Assembly: GCF_000296385.1 (NCBI RefSeq)
Contig: NZ_JH815185.1
Coordinates: 1,258,684-1,322,683 of the forward strand
DNA: 64,000 bases
Direction: 5' to 3'
Origin: Lachnoanaerobaculum sp. OBRC5-5
GTDB lineage: Bacteria; Bacillota; Clostridia; Lachnospirales; Lachnospiraceae
Shown in pieces: positions 1 to 7,015 of this stretch (its first letter is position 1; each line of letters starts with the position of its first letter). The notes beneath the pieces were generated by a model, which did not search any database, was not told the DNA's origin, and saw only the letters and a list, made by a program, of their open reading frames with translations. A program made the translations under genes and the position numbers.

Positions 1-225
1 TCTGTCACCTGAGAATGCATCTATACCTGTAGAAAAGGTATTTGTGAGTATCGCCTTTGCTCCCGCTTCGATATATTCATTATGAATACCTTTTATAAGC
101 TCAGAATTTTTAATATTTGCAAGTTCGCATCCGATACCGTCATCTGTAAGTTCATCATAGTATGTTCCCATTGCTCCGTCAAAGAGCAATATATTGTTCT
201 TTAAATAATCTCTAATATTTTCCAT
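1..225 (-). CDS. Homocysteine S-methyltransferase (N-terminal part; cut by window edge)
   Basis: Only the first 75 residues are visible; the frame is still open at base 1, so the gene continues outside the window. The ATG at 225 follows AGGA with a 9-base spacer, and metH stops 7 bases upstream, so both are cotranscribed. The residues LLFDGAMGTYY near position 13 and ILTNTFSTG near position 59 match the start of the homocysteine-binding barrel also seen in metH. In Firmicutes a second homocysteine methyltransferase beside metH is often a fusion with methylenetetrahydrofolate reductase (YitJ-like), which would supply methyl-folate to MetH. That fusion is an inference, because the C-terminal part is not in the window. 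Confidence 0.85.
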   Translation of the reverse strand, partial: MENIRDYLKNNILLFDGAMGTYYDELTDDGIGCELANIKNSELIKGIHNEYIEAGAKAILTNTFSTGIDAFSGDR

Positions 226-231
226 AAATTA

Positions 232-2598
232 TCATCCTAAAACTGTCTTTGCAATATCAACCGAACTTCTGGCATCAGGTGCATAGAAGTCCGCCCCCAT
301 CTCGTCGGCATACTCCTTTGTAAGTACTGCACCGCCAACCCATACTTTACAATCATTTGACACTTTTCTAATCTCTTCAATAGTCTTTTTCATTGCAGGT
401 AATGTGGTGGTCATAAGTGCTGAAAGTCCTACAAGCTTTACATCCTCTCTTATAACCGTATCCACCACTTTTTGAATATCCACATCTCTTCCAAGGTCAA
501 TCATTCTGTAACCATAGTTTTCCAATATTACCTTAACTATATTTTTTCCGATATCATGTATATCGCCTTTTACGGTACATACAACTATCTTACCCTTGCT
601 GACATTGTGCTCACCCTTATTTGCTATTCTTTCTTTGATAAGCTCAAAGGCGGAGCTTGCGGCATTGGCGGCATTGATAAGCTGTGGGAGGAATATTACC
701 TGCTTTTCATATAAATCTCCCACCGTATCAAGTGCCGGTATAAGGTATTCATTTATTATTTCTAGCTCTCCTTTTGTCTCCAAAAGCTTCTTTGCATTAT
801 TATATGTCTCTTCCTTAAGTCCTTTTAATATTGCATCCTGAACAACTTCTTTTGTAACTTCACCATTGTCCGATACTGCTACCACCTTGGTTTCAGCCTT
901 TACAGTCGCAAATCTCTCAATATATTTTACAGAGTCCTTATCCTCGCCTGAAAGCACCTTGAATGAGTATATTGCGTTCATAATGCCTTCAATATTCGGA
1001 TTTACTATGGGCAGATCAAGTCCTGCATACATTGCCTGTATCAGGAAATTCTCTGTGATATGACTTCTTGCAGGAAGTCCGAAAGAAATATTGCTGACAC
1101 CAAGAGTGGTATGTAAGCCAAGCTCCTTTGTAACTCTTCTTACAGCCTCAAGCGTCTCTTTTGCCTGATCCTGCTGTGCCGAAACTGTAAGTGTAAGGCA
1201 ATCAATAATAACATCCTCTTTCTTTAAGCCATACTCAAGTGCCTTATCAAGTATATGCTTTGCATTGTCAAATCTTTCCTGTGCTGTTGTAGGTATACCG
1301 TTCTCATTTAAAGCCAGTCCTATAACCGCCGCACCGTATTTTTTTACAATAGGAAGTATGAGATCAAGTCTATCATCTTCGGCATTTACAGAGTTTACTA
1401 TAGCTCTACCGTTGTATACACGAAGTCCGGCTTCTATTGCCTCAGGATTTGATGAATCTATCTGTAACGGAATATTAACTACAGATTGTACCGCCTTTAC
1501 TGCCTCTATCATAAGTGCAACTTCATCACCGCCCGGAACACCTACATTTATATCAAGTATATCAGCACCCGATTCCTCTTCCTCTATTGCAACCTTGCAT
1601 ATATACTCCATCTCATGGTTTAAGAGTGCTTCCTGGAATCTTTTCTTTCCGGTAGGATTTAATCTCTCACCTACAACTCTTACGCCGTTCAGCTCCACCA
1701 TCTCATTTCCGGAGCATATACCTGTCTTTGCCTTTACAGGCTTTATCTCAGAAAACTCTCTGTTTTCAAACTCTGTTTTTAACTCGCTGATAAATTCCGG
1801 TGATGTACCGCAGCATCCTCCTGCGTACCCTATTCCTATTTCTCCAAATTCCGCCATTAACTTTGCAAAATCTGTTGCAAGCAGATCGTATTCACCTGTT
1901 GAAGGGTTTGGAAGTCCTGCATTAGGCTTTATTATAATAGGGAGATTAGTCCATTCTTTAAGCTTTTTTGCAAGCGGCAGTATTTCTTTCGGTCCCAGAG
2001 AGCAGTTAAAACCTATCGCATCCACGCCAAGTCCCTCAAGTGTTACCGCCATAGATTCTATCTTTGTTCCGGTAAAGGTTCTTCCTGTGGTCTCATATGT
2101 CATTGTTACCCATACAGGTAGTTTTGTATTTTCTTTTGCCGCAAGTACACCCGCTCTTACATCATAAAGATCTGTAAATGTCTCAAATATGATAGCATCG
2201 GCCCCATATTTTTCACCTGCAACTACCATTTCTTTATAAATTTCGTAGGCGTCCTCAAATCTCAGTACGCCAAGCGGCTCCAAAAGCTCTCCTATAGGTC
2301 CGATATCAAGAGCTATCTTTACATCCCTTTTACTCTCCGCTATTGCTTCCTTTGCAGACTTAATTGCAGTCTTTACAGCTGTATCCACATCTATTTTACA
2401 GCCTTCAAGTTTATGTGCATTTGCACCGAATGTATTTGTATATATTACATTACTTCCTGATTCTATATATTTTAAATGTATGTTTTTTACTATATCCGGA
2501 TTGTCAAATCCGAAAACCTCAGGATGTTCTCCGGCCTTCATACCGGCGGCCTGAAGCATTGTTCCCATTGCACCGTCAAGTATAAATAATTTATGCAT
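232..2598 (-). CDS. metH: Cobalamin-dependent methionine synthase, lacking reactivation domain
   Basis: This enzyme moves a methyl group from methyl-tetrahydrofolate through cobalamin to homocysteine. Three modules are seen in 788 residues: a homocysteine barrel (residues 1 to about 290, with FNCSLG and GGCCGTSP supplying the zinc cysteines), a pterin-binding barrel (about 300 to 560, with DILDINVG), and a cobalamin cap and Rossmann domain (about 600 to 788) whose GDIHDIGKN carries the DxHxxG histidine. Enterobacterial MetH is about 1,230 residues; the missing part is the C-terminal reactivation domain, which is encoded separately just upstream (2591-3274) and overlaps metH by 8 bases. The order of use is therefore reactivation protein, MetH, then the second methyltransferase. 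Function is well supported by all three modules. Confidence 0.96.
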   Translation of the reverse strand: MHKLFILDGAMGTMLQAAGMKAGEHPEVFGFDNPDIVKNIHLKYIESGSNVIYTNTFGANAHKLEGCKIDVDTAVKTAIKSAKEAIAESKRDVKIALDIGPIGELLEPLGVLRFEDAYEIYKEMVVAGEKYGADAIIFETFTDLYDVRAGVLAAKENTKLPVWVTMTYETTGRTFTGTKIESMAVTLEGLGVDAIGFNCSLGPKEILPLAKKLKEWTNLPIIIKPNAGLPNPSTGEYDLLATDFAKLMAEFGEIGIGYAGGCCGTSPEFISELKTEFENREFSEIKPVKAKTGICSGNEMVELNGVRVVGERLNPTGKKRFQEALLNHEMEYICKVAIEEEESGADILDINVGVPGGDEVALMIEAVKAVQSVVNIPLQIDSSNPEAIEAGLRVYNGRAIVNSVNAEDDRLDLILPIVKKYGAAVIGLALNENGIPTTAQERFDNAKHILDKALEYGLKKEDVIIDCLTLTVSAQQDQAKETLEAVRRVTKELGLHTTLGVSNISFGLPARSHITENFLIQAMYAGLDLPIVNPNIEGIMNAIYSFKVLSGEDKDSVKYIERFATVKAETKVVAVSDNGEVTKEVVQDAILKGLKEETYNNAKKLLETKGELEIINEYLIPALDTVGDLYEKQVIFLPQLINAANAASSAFELIKERIANKGEHNVSKGKIVVCTVKGDIHDIGKNIVKVILENYGYRMIDLGRDVDIQKVVDTVIREDVKLVGLSALMTTTLPAMKKTIEEIRKVSNDCKVWVGGAVLTKEYADEMGADFYAPDARSSVDIAKTVLG

Positions 2599-3274
2599 AA
2601 CATCTGACTCCTATCTTTCTATATCTGCAGGATTTTAAAAGATTGCATCCTGCGCAGGTCTTTTTAAGTGTCTCCAGTTTTTGATCGCTGACTCCTATTA
2701 TAGCTGTCACCGACTTTCTCGGTAACATTATTCCGCTGTCACTGACATTTACTCCTATTCTTCTTGTCGCATTGACCACATTTACAAACTGTCTCTGTAT
2801 GGTTATAGGCAAATCACCGTAACCGGGTGAAAATCTGAATGTCAGATAATTGTTTTCCTTTAAATACTGCTCTCTAAAGCCTGCTTCTATACTGTCACAA
2901 ACAGCTTCTATGAGTGTCGAACCGCATGAGTCCATAATAAGTGCATTTGCAACATTTTTAAGTTCTTCTTTTCTTATGGCATTGTCAACTCCGACTCCTA
3001 TTGTAGCCGCCATCAAAATAAGCTTATGGCAATCTTTTATATGCTTTTTGATACTGTTTCCCACAAAAAAGTCAAGCTCCGCCGGAAATTCTCCCTTGTT
3101 TTCAAGCTCCCATTCTCTGAAAACAAAGTTCGGCTTTGCCACGGCATTTATTTTATCCATGCACTCGAGCACCTGTGCATGAAGGTTTTCATCTATTTCT
3201 TTACCGTTATGCTGAAGATACCTAAGTACCTCCGACTCATCATCCGGTGTAAGTTTTACATCTATATTGAACAT
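2591..3274 (-). CDS. Methionine synthase activation (reactivation) domain protein
   Basis: This is a stand-alone version of the MetH C-terminal domain that binds S-adenosylmethionine and remethylates oxidised cob(II)alamin. The motif RFSPGYGDLP near residue 150 is the characteristic SAM-site signature, and a C-terminal cysteine cluster (CAGCNLLKSC) is typical of the stand-alone form. The open frame extends upstream to 3373, but that extension is hydrophobic and unlike the family; the ATG at 3274 follows AGGAAGTAGAGAA and gives 227 residues, the usual length. It overlaps metH by 8 bases (ATGCATAA), so the two are probably translated together in fixed ratio. I see no SAM riboswitch, cobalamin riboswitch or T-box in the upstream 220 bases. 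Confidence 0.93.
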   Translation of the reverse strand: MFNIDVKLTPDDESEVLRYLQHNGKEIDENLHAQVLECMDKINAVAKPNFVFREWELENKGEFPAELDFFVGNSIKKHIKDCHKLILMAATIGVGVDNAIRKEELKNVANALIMDSCGSTLIEAVCDSIEAGFREQYLKENNYLTFRFSPGYGDLPITIQRQFVNVVNATRRIGVNVSDSGIMLPRKSVTAIIGVSDQKLETLKKTCAGCNLLKSCRYRKIGVRCYA

Positions 3275-3380
3275 TTCTCTACTTCCTAACATATATATTA
3301 AAAGTCTGTCGACCTGTTTCGTTTTACTATAGTAAGATAATTTATAAAAAAAGTAAAGTTTTACATTATACATATATCTT

Positions 3381-3392
3381 ATAACCTGTTAT
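3381..3392. promoter_or_regulatory. Near-palindrome ATAACCTGTTAT upstream of the methionine synthesis operon
   Basis: The sequence ATAAC-CT-GTTAT has perfect 5-base arms. It lies 107 bases before the start of the reactivation gene and just upstream of a TATAAT on the minus strand. The same 12 bases, in the opposite orientation, occur at 25443-25454 beside metQ. A shared operator for a methionine-responsive regulator is inference from two occurrences only. Confidence 0.4.
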
Positions 3393-3435
3393 GCATGATA
3401 TATAGTATATACTCTTTGATGTAAGAAAATTTTAA

Positions 3436-3464
3436 GTGGCATTTTTCTTTATATATGTTAGAAT
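3436..3464 (+). promoter_or_regulatory. Promoter of ssrA
   Basis: GTGGCA (3436-3441), a 17-base spacer and TAGAAT (3459-3464) preceded by TGT, an extended -10. Transcription would start near 3471, about 27 bases before the mature tmRNA end, leaving a short leader to be removed by RNase P. Confidence 0.6.
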
Positions 3465-3466
3465 AT

Positions 3467-3493
3467 CATATGTAAATTCTGTATTTACATATG
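3467..3493 (+). repeat. Perfect 11-bp inverted repeat in the pre-tmRNA leader
   Basis: CATATGTAAAT and its exact complement ATTTACATATG flank the 5-base loop TCTGT. The hairpin ends 4 bases before the first base of mature tmRNA and begins at about the predicted transcription start. It could be a leader hairpin that helps processing, or a DNA operator. It has no U-tract, so it is not an intrinsic terminator. Confidence 0.75.
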
Positions 3494-3497
3494 TTTT

Positions 3498-3832
3498 GGG
3501 GATGTACCGGTTTCGACAGGGAACATGCAGCTGGTGAAGCTATTCGTATGCAATGCGTTAAATGGCAAAATTAAATATAAACGCTGAAGAAAATTTAGCA
3601 TACGCTGCCTAAGGCAGTTGCAGACCTATAAGCACTCACACTTATAGAATCTGTATCGACTTATGTGAGAAACCTTATATACAAAGCTTTGAGTATATAG
3701 ATGTATCATGAAGCTACTCTTTACTACAGTTTGTTGTTTGACTGTTTTAAAGGGGAATTTTGACAAGCAACTATAATAGTAGAAGAACAGGGAATTGTTC
3801 TTTGGACACGAGTTCAACTCTCGTCATCTCCA
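3498..3832 (+). ncRNA. ssrA: Transfer-messenger RNA (tmRNA)
   Basis: tmRNA rescues ribosomes stalled on broken messages and adds a degradation tag. The 5' end GGGGATGTACCGG is the conserved tmRNA start, and bases 1-7 pair with CATCTCC at 3825-3831 to form the acceptor stem. The T-arm segment GAGTTCAACTCTC lies at 3810-3822. The resume codon GCA is at 3565, and the tag frame runs to TAA at 3610-3612, encoding AKLNINAEENLAYAA after the tRNA-borne alanine; the C-terminal AA is the ClpXP-type degron end. The 3' CCA is not encoded (TCTCCATCTT), so it must be added afterwards. Length is 335 bases, within the normal range. Confidence 0.97.
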
Positions 3833-3838
3833 TCTTAG

Positions 3839-3870
3839 AAAGTCTTGATTTTCAAGGCTTTTTTTATTTC
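3839..3870 (+). terminator. Intrinsic terminator of ssrA
   Basis: AGTCTTGA and TCAAGGCT form a stem with one G-U pair, followed by TTTTTTT, directly after the tmRNA 3' end. Confidence 0.8.
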
Positions 3871-3895
3871 AATTTTATTTCAACATCTTTGTAAT

Positions 3896-3909
3896 CGAAC
3901 TTTTGTTTG
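3896..3909. promoter_or_regulatory. SOS (LexA/DinR) box 1
   Basis: CGAACTTTTGTTTG matches the Gram-positive SOS box CGAAC-n4-GTTCG except for one base in the second half. It lies just upstream of the lexA -35 element. Confidence 0.7.
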
Positions 3910-3935
3910 CATTTTAATCGAACATATGTTAGGAT
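3907..3935 (+). promoter_or_regulatory. lexA promoter
   Basis: TTGCAT (3907-3912), 17 bases, TAGGAT (3930-3935). SOS box 2 lies in the spacer and covers the first bases of the -10 element, so bound LexA would block RNA polymerase. Confidence 0.75.
3919..3932. promoter_or_regulatory. SOS (LexA/DinR) box 2
   Basis: CGAACATATGTTAG is a near-perfect Gram-positive SOS box, with the palindromic core GAACATATGTT. Its position between the -35 and -10 elements supports autorepression of lexA. Confidence 0.88.
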
Positions 3936-3972
3936 AGTATTAGAATTATATCTGAAATACAAAGGAGATTCG

Positions 3973-4581
3973 ATGGATACATTAACACAAAAACAGGAAG
4001 AAATATATAATGTTATCAAGGATTCTATCTTAAGTAAGGGATATCCGCCGTCTGTTCGTGAAATCGGAGAACTTGTGGGACTGAAGTCCACATCTTCAGT
4101 GCATGCCCATTTAAATACTCTTGAGAAGAAGGGGTTTATAAGAAAGGACCCTACTAAACCGAGAACCATAGAAATTACAGATGATACTTTCAATCTGACA
4201 CGTAGAGAAGTGGTCAATGTGCCGATGGTCGGCACTGTTGCTGCAGGTATGCCTATACTGGCAACAGAAAATATTACGGACTATTTCCCTATTCCAAGTG
4301 AATTTCTGCCAAATACCGATATATTTATGCTGAGAGTCAAAGGTGAATCTATGATCAATGTCGGCATACATGATGGCGATCAGATTATTGTATCCAAGCA
4401 AAATACGGCAAAAAACGGCGATATTATCGTAGCTTTGGTTGAGGATTCAGCTACTGTAAAGACATTCTATAAAGAGAAAAATTTCTATCGACTCCAACCT
4501 GAGAACGATTCTATGGAACCTATTTTGGTAAAAGAGGTTACTATTCTCGGAAAGGTTATCGGATTGTTCAGATTTATGTAA
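3973..4581 (+). CDS. lexA: SOS repressor LexA
   Basis: LexA represses DNA-damage genes and cleaves itself when RecA forms filaments. The 202-residue protein has the N-terminal winged helix (residues 1-65, recognition region SVREIGELVGLKSTSSV), the Ala91-Gly92 cleavage site in VAAGMP, the nucleophile Ser126 in KGESM, and the general-base Lys163 in ATVKTF. The ATG at 3973 follows AAAGGAG with a 7-base spacer; an in-frame upstream ATG at 3907 lies within the promoter and would start inside the operators, so it is rejected. Two SOS boxes upstream indicate autoregulation. It is transcribed alone, convergent with rplS. Confidence 0.98.
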   Translation: MDTLTQKQEEIYNVIKDSILSKGYPPSVREIGELVGLKSTSSVHAHLNTLEKKGFIRKDPTKPRTIEITDDTFNLTRREVVNVPMVGTVAAGMPILATENITDYFPIPSEFLPNTDIFMLRVKGESMINVGIHDGDQIIVSKQNTAKNGDIIVALVEDSATVKTFYKEKNFYRLQPENDSMEPILVKEVTILGKVIGLFRFM

Positions 4582-4584
4582 AAA

Positions 4585-4614
4585 AATGGCTGCTACATCT
4601 GTAGCAGCCATTAA
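4585..4614 (-). terminator. Terminator between lexA and rplS
   Basis: ATGGCTGCTAC-ATCT-GTAGCAGCCAT forms a perfect 11-bp stem. Read on the minus strand it is followed by TTTTTT, so it is a strong rplS terminator; on the plus strand the tail is TAAAAAT, so it is weaker for lexA. Confidence 0.88.
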
Positions 4615-4630
4615 AAATATTAAGTTCAGA

Positions 4631-4981
4631 TTATCTTGATCCTGCTTCTTTAACCTTAGCAGCCTTACCGACTCTGTCACGAAGATAATATAATTTAGCT
4701 CTTCTAACTTTACCTTTTCTTACAACTTCTACTCTGTCAACAGATGGAGAATGTAATGGCCAAGTCTTCTCAACACCGATACCGTTTGAGTTCTTTCTAA
4801 CTGTGAAAGTCTCTCTTGCACCACCGTTTTGTCTCTTGAGAACTGTTCCCTCAAATATCTGGATTCTCTCTCTGTTACCCTCGCGGATCTTGTTGTGTAC
4901 TCTTACTGTATCACCTACACTAAAGTCATCAACACTTGCCTTAAGCTGTTCTGCCTCAATACTTCTTATTAAATCGTTCAT
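4631..4981 (-). CDS. rplS: Large-subunit ribosomal protein L19
   Basis: L19 is a late-assembling 50S protein at the 30S-50S interface. The 116 residues match the family's usual length, and the residues [20 protein letters not shown] and the basic end [17 protein letters not shown] are characteristic. The ATG follows a strong AGGAGG. In many bacteria rplS follows trmD and rimM; here it is on its own promoter with a leader of about 66 bases and its own terminator, so it appears monocistronic. Confidence 0.98.
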   Translation of the reverse strand: MNDLIRSIEAEQLKASVDDFSVGDTVRVHNKIREGNRERIQIFEGTVLKRQNGGARETFTVRKNSNGIGVEKTWPLHSPSVDRVEVVRKGKVRRAKLYYLRDRVGKAAKVKEAGSR

Positions 4982-5053
4982 GTGAAACCTCCTATTATTT
5001 TGATGTTCTTAAAATTTCTTCCAGAGGACCATCGCCTTATTCACAACCACAGT

Positions 5054-5082
5054 ATTGTATCATATGTTCTTTTACAAAGCAA
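5054..5082 (-). promoter_or_regulatory. rplS promoter
   Basis: On the minus strand TTGCTT (5082-5077), 17 bases, TACAAT (5059-5054). Initiation near 5047 gives a leader of roughly 66 bases. The 363-base stretch from 4982 to 5344 holds this promoter, the leader, and the promoter of the next plus-strand gene; I see nothing else in it. Confidence 0.8.
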
Positions 5083-5224
5083 TAGATATTCTCTCTCAAA
5101 TATTTTTAAATAATCATCTGTTTAGTTTATTTATTATATAGGATGGATAATATAACCCTTCTCATACTGTATTGGTTTATTATTACATTATTCTTTATAA
5201 AACTTTACAATTATATTTATGGTA

Positions 5225-5253
5225 TTTACTATGTTATATTTTTTTGTTAAAAT
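5225..5253 (+). promoter_or_regulatory. Promoter of the DUF4234 / DUF2752 pair
   Basis: TTTACT (5225-5230), 17 bases, TAAAAT (5248-5253) with an extended TGT. The leader to the ATG is about 85 bases and contains two TACATGTA palindromes (near 5275 and 5308) of unknown meaning. Confidence 0.5.
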
Positions 5254-5344
5254 TTCTTCGAATTTAACAAAATGGTACATGTATGTTTGATTTCTCTAAC
5301 AGGCTTACATGTAAAAATACCATTATTTTGAAAGGAGTATTTTT

Positions 5345-5719
5345 ATGAGTAATTTACAAAGTAAAAATATTGTCACATGTATAATTTTATCTATCGTAAC
5401 ATGTGGTATCTACAGTCTTTATTGGCTTTATTGCATCGCATCTGATATTAATGCAATATCAGACGATCCTAATGCAATGTCACCTGTACTTGTTATTGTT
5501 CTCAGTTTTGTTACTTGCGGGCTTTTCTTCTTATACTGGGTGTATAAGTCAGGTAGCCTTTTGGATCAGAAGATGGTAGATACAGGAAGAACAGCGGAAA
5601 GTCGTCCTATTCTTTATGTTGTACTTTCATTCTTCGGTCTTTCAATTGTAACATATGCTTTAATGCAGGATACTATCAATAAGCTTGCAGAAAGCGACAG
5701 CAACAAGTCTCCATTCTAA
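5345..5719 (+). CDS. DUF4234-family membrane protein
   Basis: This is a 124-residue protein with three predicted membrane segments (about residues 8-28, 47-67 and 86-105). The repeated pattern ILSIVTCGIYSLYWLY and VLSFVTCGLFFLYWVY is the hallmark of DUF4234, a family of unknown function common in Firmicutes. AAAGGAG precedes the ATG. It is followed after one base by a DUF2752 gene, so the two are presumably cotranscribed; this pairing is common, but no biochemical role can be read from the sequence. Confidence 0.88.
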   Translation: MSNLQSKNIVTCIILSIVTCGIYSLYWLYCIASDINAISDDPNAMSPVLVIVLSFVTCGLFFLYWVYKSGSLLDQKMVDTGRTAESRPILYVVLSFFGLSIVTYALMQDTINKLAESDSNKSPF

Positions 5720-5720
5720 T

Positions 5721-6110
5721 ATGCAAGACAGAATTAAAAGAGTAATAAAAAATACCATTGCAATTTCTTGCCTTGGTATTTTTTTATATATACTGTATTT
5801 TGTTCATATCCGTATCCCATGCGCGTTTAAGACTATAACTCATTTGGATTGTCCAAGCTGTGGGGTCAGCAGAATGTGTGTATCACTTTCTCATGGTGAT
5901 ATAAGGTCCGCTTTTTACTATAATCAGATACTTGTATTTCTTTTTCCTTTAATCGTAATCTACTATATTTTTTATCAGTTACGATATATAAAAACCGGGC
6001 AAAGAAAAATAAGTAAACTTGAAAACAATATCATGATTGTTATAATTGTTATATTATTAATATATGGAATAATAAGGAACCTTCCTTTTTATCCGTACAG
6101 ACTACCATAA
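5721..6110 (+). CDS. DUF2752-family membrane protein
   Basis: The 129-residue protein has an N-terminal membrane helix, then the conserved motif CPSCGVSRM (about residue 42) that defines DUF2752, and two further helices ending in NLPFYPY. The two cysteines could bind a metal or form a disulfide, but the function is unknown. The ATG at 5721 starts one base after the upstream stop; an earlier in-frame ATG at 5685 lies inside the upstream gene and adds non-conserved residues. No clear ribosome binding site is present, so translation probably relies on coupling. Confidence 0.85.
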   Translation: MQDRIKRVIKNTIAISCLGIFLYILYFVHIRIPCAFKTITHLDCPSCGVSRMCVSLSHGDIRSAFYYNQILVFLFPLIVIYYIFYQLRYIKTGQRKISKLENNIMIVIIVILLIYGIIRNLPFYPYRLP

Positions 6111-6136
6111 AAAAGTCGGGAAACCCCGACTTTTTT
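6109..6136. terminator. Bidirectional terminator
   Basis: AAAAAAGTCGGG and CCCGACTTTTTT surround a 4-base loop, with U-tracts in both directions. It serves the DUF2752 gene on the plus strand and nudC on the minus strand, whose stop codon it overlaps. Confidence 0.92.
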
Positions 6137-6989
6137 ATATTTCACCGTCTCTGAACTTTTGAATCATCTCATGTCCTACGCTTATATGGAAAGGCAGTAC
6201 AGGTACATCTTCTCTCTCAAACCACCTTGCTTCGGATAACTCTTCTTCCTGCAAAGTTATTTTGTCATCTCCGTCCAAATCCGCAATAAATGCAAGCATC
6301 ATAGTATCTGAAAACGACCACGGTTGGGATTTATAAGGTCTTATATTTTTTACCTTAAGTCCGACCTCTTCCTTTACCTCTCTTGCAACAGCTTCTTCAA
6401 GTGTTTCACCTACCTCAACAAAGCCTGCAACTAAGGCATAATACTTATAAGTACCTTTTGCATTCTTTGTAAGAAGAAGTTTGTTTCCGTTTCTGATCGC
6501 TACTATAACTGCAGGAGATATCTTAGGGTATTCTATGTTCTTACACTTCGGGCAAATCAATGCTCTTTCAGTGGCGGATTTTTCAGTCTTTGTACCGCAG
6601 TATCCGCAATATTTTCTGCTCTGCATCCATCTGTATACCTGTGATGCACTTACACTTGCAAAAGCCTGATAACGAGGCTCAAACTCACGCAAAACCTGTA
6701 TGCCCTCCATATAGAATCCGCCAAACTCAGGAATACTTATATCATCTACCAGATAAAATTCCTCATCATCTACAGAGTTTACATAGTAGGATTTTTCATA
6801 TATATTTTCATCTTCGTCTTCCAAATCTTCAAATCTCGGAATACTCAATGCTCCTGTCAATGCATCCTTTATAAGCATTATCTTATTGTACTCAAAATGT
6901 AAAACAAATGATTTTTTATTATTTTCCTTTGTGGCTTTCTTTCTCCTATATTCAGGATAAAATACTTTCGGATATATTTCCTGTATCAT
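6135..6989 (-). CDS. nudC: NAD+ diphosphatase / NAD-capped RNA hydrolase, Nudix family
   Basis: NudC splits NAD(H) into NMN(H) and AMP and removes NAD caps from RNA. The 284-residue protein has a variable N-terminal domain, a zinc ribbon (YCGYCGTK...CPKC, about residues 129-150), and a complete Nudix box GX5EX7REVXEEXG (GFVEVGETLEEAVAREVKEE, about 190-212). The SQPWSF motif just after it is the signature separating NudC from other Nudix enzymes. It lies 26 bases downstream of pncB, so NAD synthesis and turnover enzymes share a transcript. Confidence 0.94.
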   Translation of the reverse strand: MIQEIYPKVFYPEYRRKKATKENNKKSFVLHFEYNKIMLIKDALTGALSIPRFEDLEDEDENIYEKSYYVNSVDDEEFYLVDDISIPEFGGFYMEGIQVLREFEPRYQAFASVSASQVYRWMQSRKYCGYCGTKTEKSATERALICPKCKNIEYPKISPAVIVAIRNGNKLLLTKNAKGTYKYYALVAGFVEVGETLEEAVAREVKEEVGLKVKNIRPYKSQPWSFSDTMMLAFIADLDGDDKITLQEEELSEARWFEREDVPVLPFHISVGHEMIQKFRDGEI

Positions 6990-7015
6990 ACTACTCTTTC
7001 TTTTACTGCTTAAAT

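Noticed and set aside
1265-2167. 300-residue open frame on the plus strand inside metH
   Set aside because: It is antisense to a well-conserved gene, has no family match, is very rich in Ser and Phe as expected from the reverse strand, and has no ribosome binding site.
2640-3500. SAM or cobalamin riboswitch before the methionine operon
   Set aside because: I looked for the S-box and cobalamin-box cores in the leader and found none; only a TATAAT and a short dyad are visible.
3626-3817. 63-residue open frame on the minus strand in ssrA
   Set aside because: It lies entirely within the tmRNA and is explained by that RNA gene.
3907-3972. Upstream in-frame start of LexA
   Set aside because: It would begin inside the promoter and SOS box; the ATG at 3973 has a clear ribosome binding site and gives normal length.
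3864-4235. 123-residue minus-strand frame across the lexA promoter
   Set aside because: It covers two SOS boxes and the lexA start and has no ribosome binding site.
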